NCBI RefSeq assembly: GCF_934307085.1
Contig: NZ_CAKRCF010000007.1
Coordinates: forward strand, 1 to 64,000
Length of the DNA stretch: 64,000 nucleotides
Direction of reading: 5' to 3'
From: an uncultured Anaerobutyricum sp.
Lineage (GTDB): Bacteria > Bacillota > Clostridia > Lachnospirales > Lachnospiraceae
In this document: piece after piece, positions 63,210 to 64,000 of the stretch
How positions within the stretch are numbered: position 1 is the stretch's first letter
Layout of the letters: each line of letters opens with the position of its first letter
Position numbers and translations under genes: made by a program
Notes under the pieces: generated by a model
Database searches by the model: none
Told to the model about the DNA's origin: nothing
The model's input: the letters and a program-made list of their open reading frames with translations, nothing else

Positions 63210-64000
63210 ATGGCAAATTTTGCAATCGCAGCCGATGAAAATGTCATTGCCCGCGGTAACAAACTAATAGAAGAATTACAGGAACCAGGCGAAAAAAAAG
63301 GGGTTACACTGAATCGACTTTTCGATCTGGTATCCACCCATCTGCAGGAAAATCAATTAAAAAGAAGCGGTGTAGATACAGAGGCATTAGATGCTTCGAT
63401 TACAAACATTCGAAATCTGTTTACCGCTGCTCTCTCCGGCAAAGAAGAAATCCGAACCGAATACGAACGCCGCATGGCAGAACTTCGAAAAAGAAACGAA
63501 GAATTAGAAAAAAACTATAAAATTAAACTAGGCAAACTTTCTTCCGAAAAAGAAGAAGCGTTACGAAAATATAATGATTTAAAAGAATTACAGGAAACCG
63601 CTGAAACTGCAAGAAAAGCCGCCGAGGAGCAAGTTGCATCTGCCGTCAATCTTGCGAAGGAAAAAGATAAAACTAACATTATGTTAATGGAAAAACTTCG
63701 TGATGCCGAGCAAAAAGCTGCAAATTACGATACATTAGAGGAAGAAAACGCTTCTTTAAAACAGGACGTTTCCAATTTACAATTTAAAATAAAAGATTAT
63801 GAGAAAAATGAAATTTTACATATCAGGGAAATAGAACAGTTAGCGAAAGAAAAAGAGAGAGATTCCGCTACTATCGAAAAACTCAATATAGAAAAAAGCG
63901 AAGCGCAGGAAACGATACAATCTGAACTGTCTGAAAAAACTGCTCTCCTTAGCAAACAGGAAAAAGAATTAAATACCTTACATATTCAGCTTACTGAACA
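63210..64000 (+). CDS. Coiled-coil protein, 3' end beyond the window
   Basis: The frame is open from ATG 63210, after TTGGAGGA, to the window edge, 263 codons and more. Residues 1-75 look globular (ENVIARGNKLIEELQEPGEK, NRLFDLVSTHLQENQL, ITNIRNLFTAAL) and may bind DNA. The rest is a long Glu/Lys-rich coiled coil without break. The layout recalls KfrA-type plasmid proteins or phage-like coiled-coil proteins near recombinases, but no family is certain. Confidence 0.75.
   Translation, partial: MANFAIAADENVIARGNKLIEELQEPGEKKGVTLNRLFDLVSTHLQENQLKRSGVDTEALDASITNIRNLFTAALSGKEEIRTEYERRMAELRKRNEELEKNYKIKLGKLSSEKEEALRKYNDLKELQETAETARKAAEEQVASAVNLAKEKDKTNIMLMEKLRDAEQKAANYDTLEEENASLKQDVSNLQFKIKDYEKNEILHIREIEQLAKEKERDSATIEKLNIEKSEAQETIQSELSEKTALLSKQEKELNTLHIQLTE

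Noticed and set aside
1..64000. tRNA, rRNA or CRISPR features
   Set aside because: No TTCGAATC-type T-arm with cloverleaf arms, no rRNA-like stretch and no regularly spaced repeat array was seen by eye. A tRNA/CRISPR program run would settle it.

Overview
The window reads as an ordinary chromosomal stretch of a low-GC, anaerobic Gram-positive bacterium, most likely a gut Lachnospiraceae (Clostridia). Supporting signs are strong AGGAGG-type ribosome sites, the order radical SAM (TIGR03960) - DUF2344 - RNase E/G - L21 - Prp - L27 - Obg - YhbY - NadD - YqeK - RsfS, an L27 with a Prp-cleavable N-terminus, divergent lexA/yneA-like genes, a CD1871A-type CXXC peptide, and many two-component and metal-handling genes. 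I would guess the Anaerobutyricum/Eubacterium hallii neighbourhood, but the sequence alone does not prove a genus. No tRNA, rRNA or CRISPR array was seen.

Layout. 0.4-4.4 kb: RNase H1 and a zinc-type ABC importer (znuA, znuC, znuB) behind a promoter bracketed by inverted operator-like arms. 4.6-6.9 kb: a P1B ATPase plus a two-helix micro-protein under a CsoR-type operator. 7.2-11.1 kb: a FUSC-like membrane protein, a Fic AMP transferase with an HTH, and a tannase/feruloyl-esterase-family enzyme. 11.3-14.2 kb (minus): P-II protein, ammonium transporter, a C_GCAxxG_C_C redox protein and a low-Mr tyrosine phosphatase. 14.4-16.1 kb is a scar: a broken Tn916-type integrase, an IS200-like remnant and a frameshifted DUF3592 gene. 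16.3-20.2 kb: an OmpR-type two-component system divergent from a CXXC peptide / polyferredoxin / TlpA lipoprotein cassette. 20.3-29.1 kb: a Lar-like zinc protein, an IS91 fragment, an orphan corrinoid-activator-like protein, fructokinase, a MATE pump, moaA and a MOSC-MogA fusion, with gene debris and a TetR regulator between the two molybdenum-cofactor genes. 29.1-32.7 kb: two sensor proteins and a NarL-type regulator in one overlapping operon. 32.8-39.4 kb: secreted proteins and the radical SAM pair. 39.5-45.7 kb: the conserved translation/ribosome-assembly cluster. 46-49.4 kb: the SOS pair, a tyrosine recombinase and a TtcA-like enzyme. 49.7-54.8 kb: a GHL10-type secreted hydrolase and the copA/csoR copper operon. 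55-61.7 kb: phosphoesterase, YdcF-type protein, an XRE-aminotransferase fusion, and a SorC regulator divergent from a dicarboxylate/amino-acid symporter. 62.4-64 kb: a serine recombinase and the start of a coiled-coil protein cut by the window edge.

How parts connect. The two P1B ATPases at opposite ends of the window carry the same ATACCCC-N-GGGTAT operator, so one CsoR probably controls both. Two genes (copA and the aminotransferase) look like in-frame fusions that kept the ribosome site of the downstream partner, so each may give two products. Several large nested inverted repeats sit at gene ends, and a 56-base repeat occurs at both 0.3 and 47.5 kb. No single unmistakably new multi-gene system is visible. 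The strongest candidates for follow-up are the XRE-aminotransferase fusion with its GTTCAA/TTGAAC operator array, the CopA-CopZ fusion with an internal start, the looped-out ribosome site of the tannase-family gene, and the CXXC/polyferredoxin/TlpA cassette.
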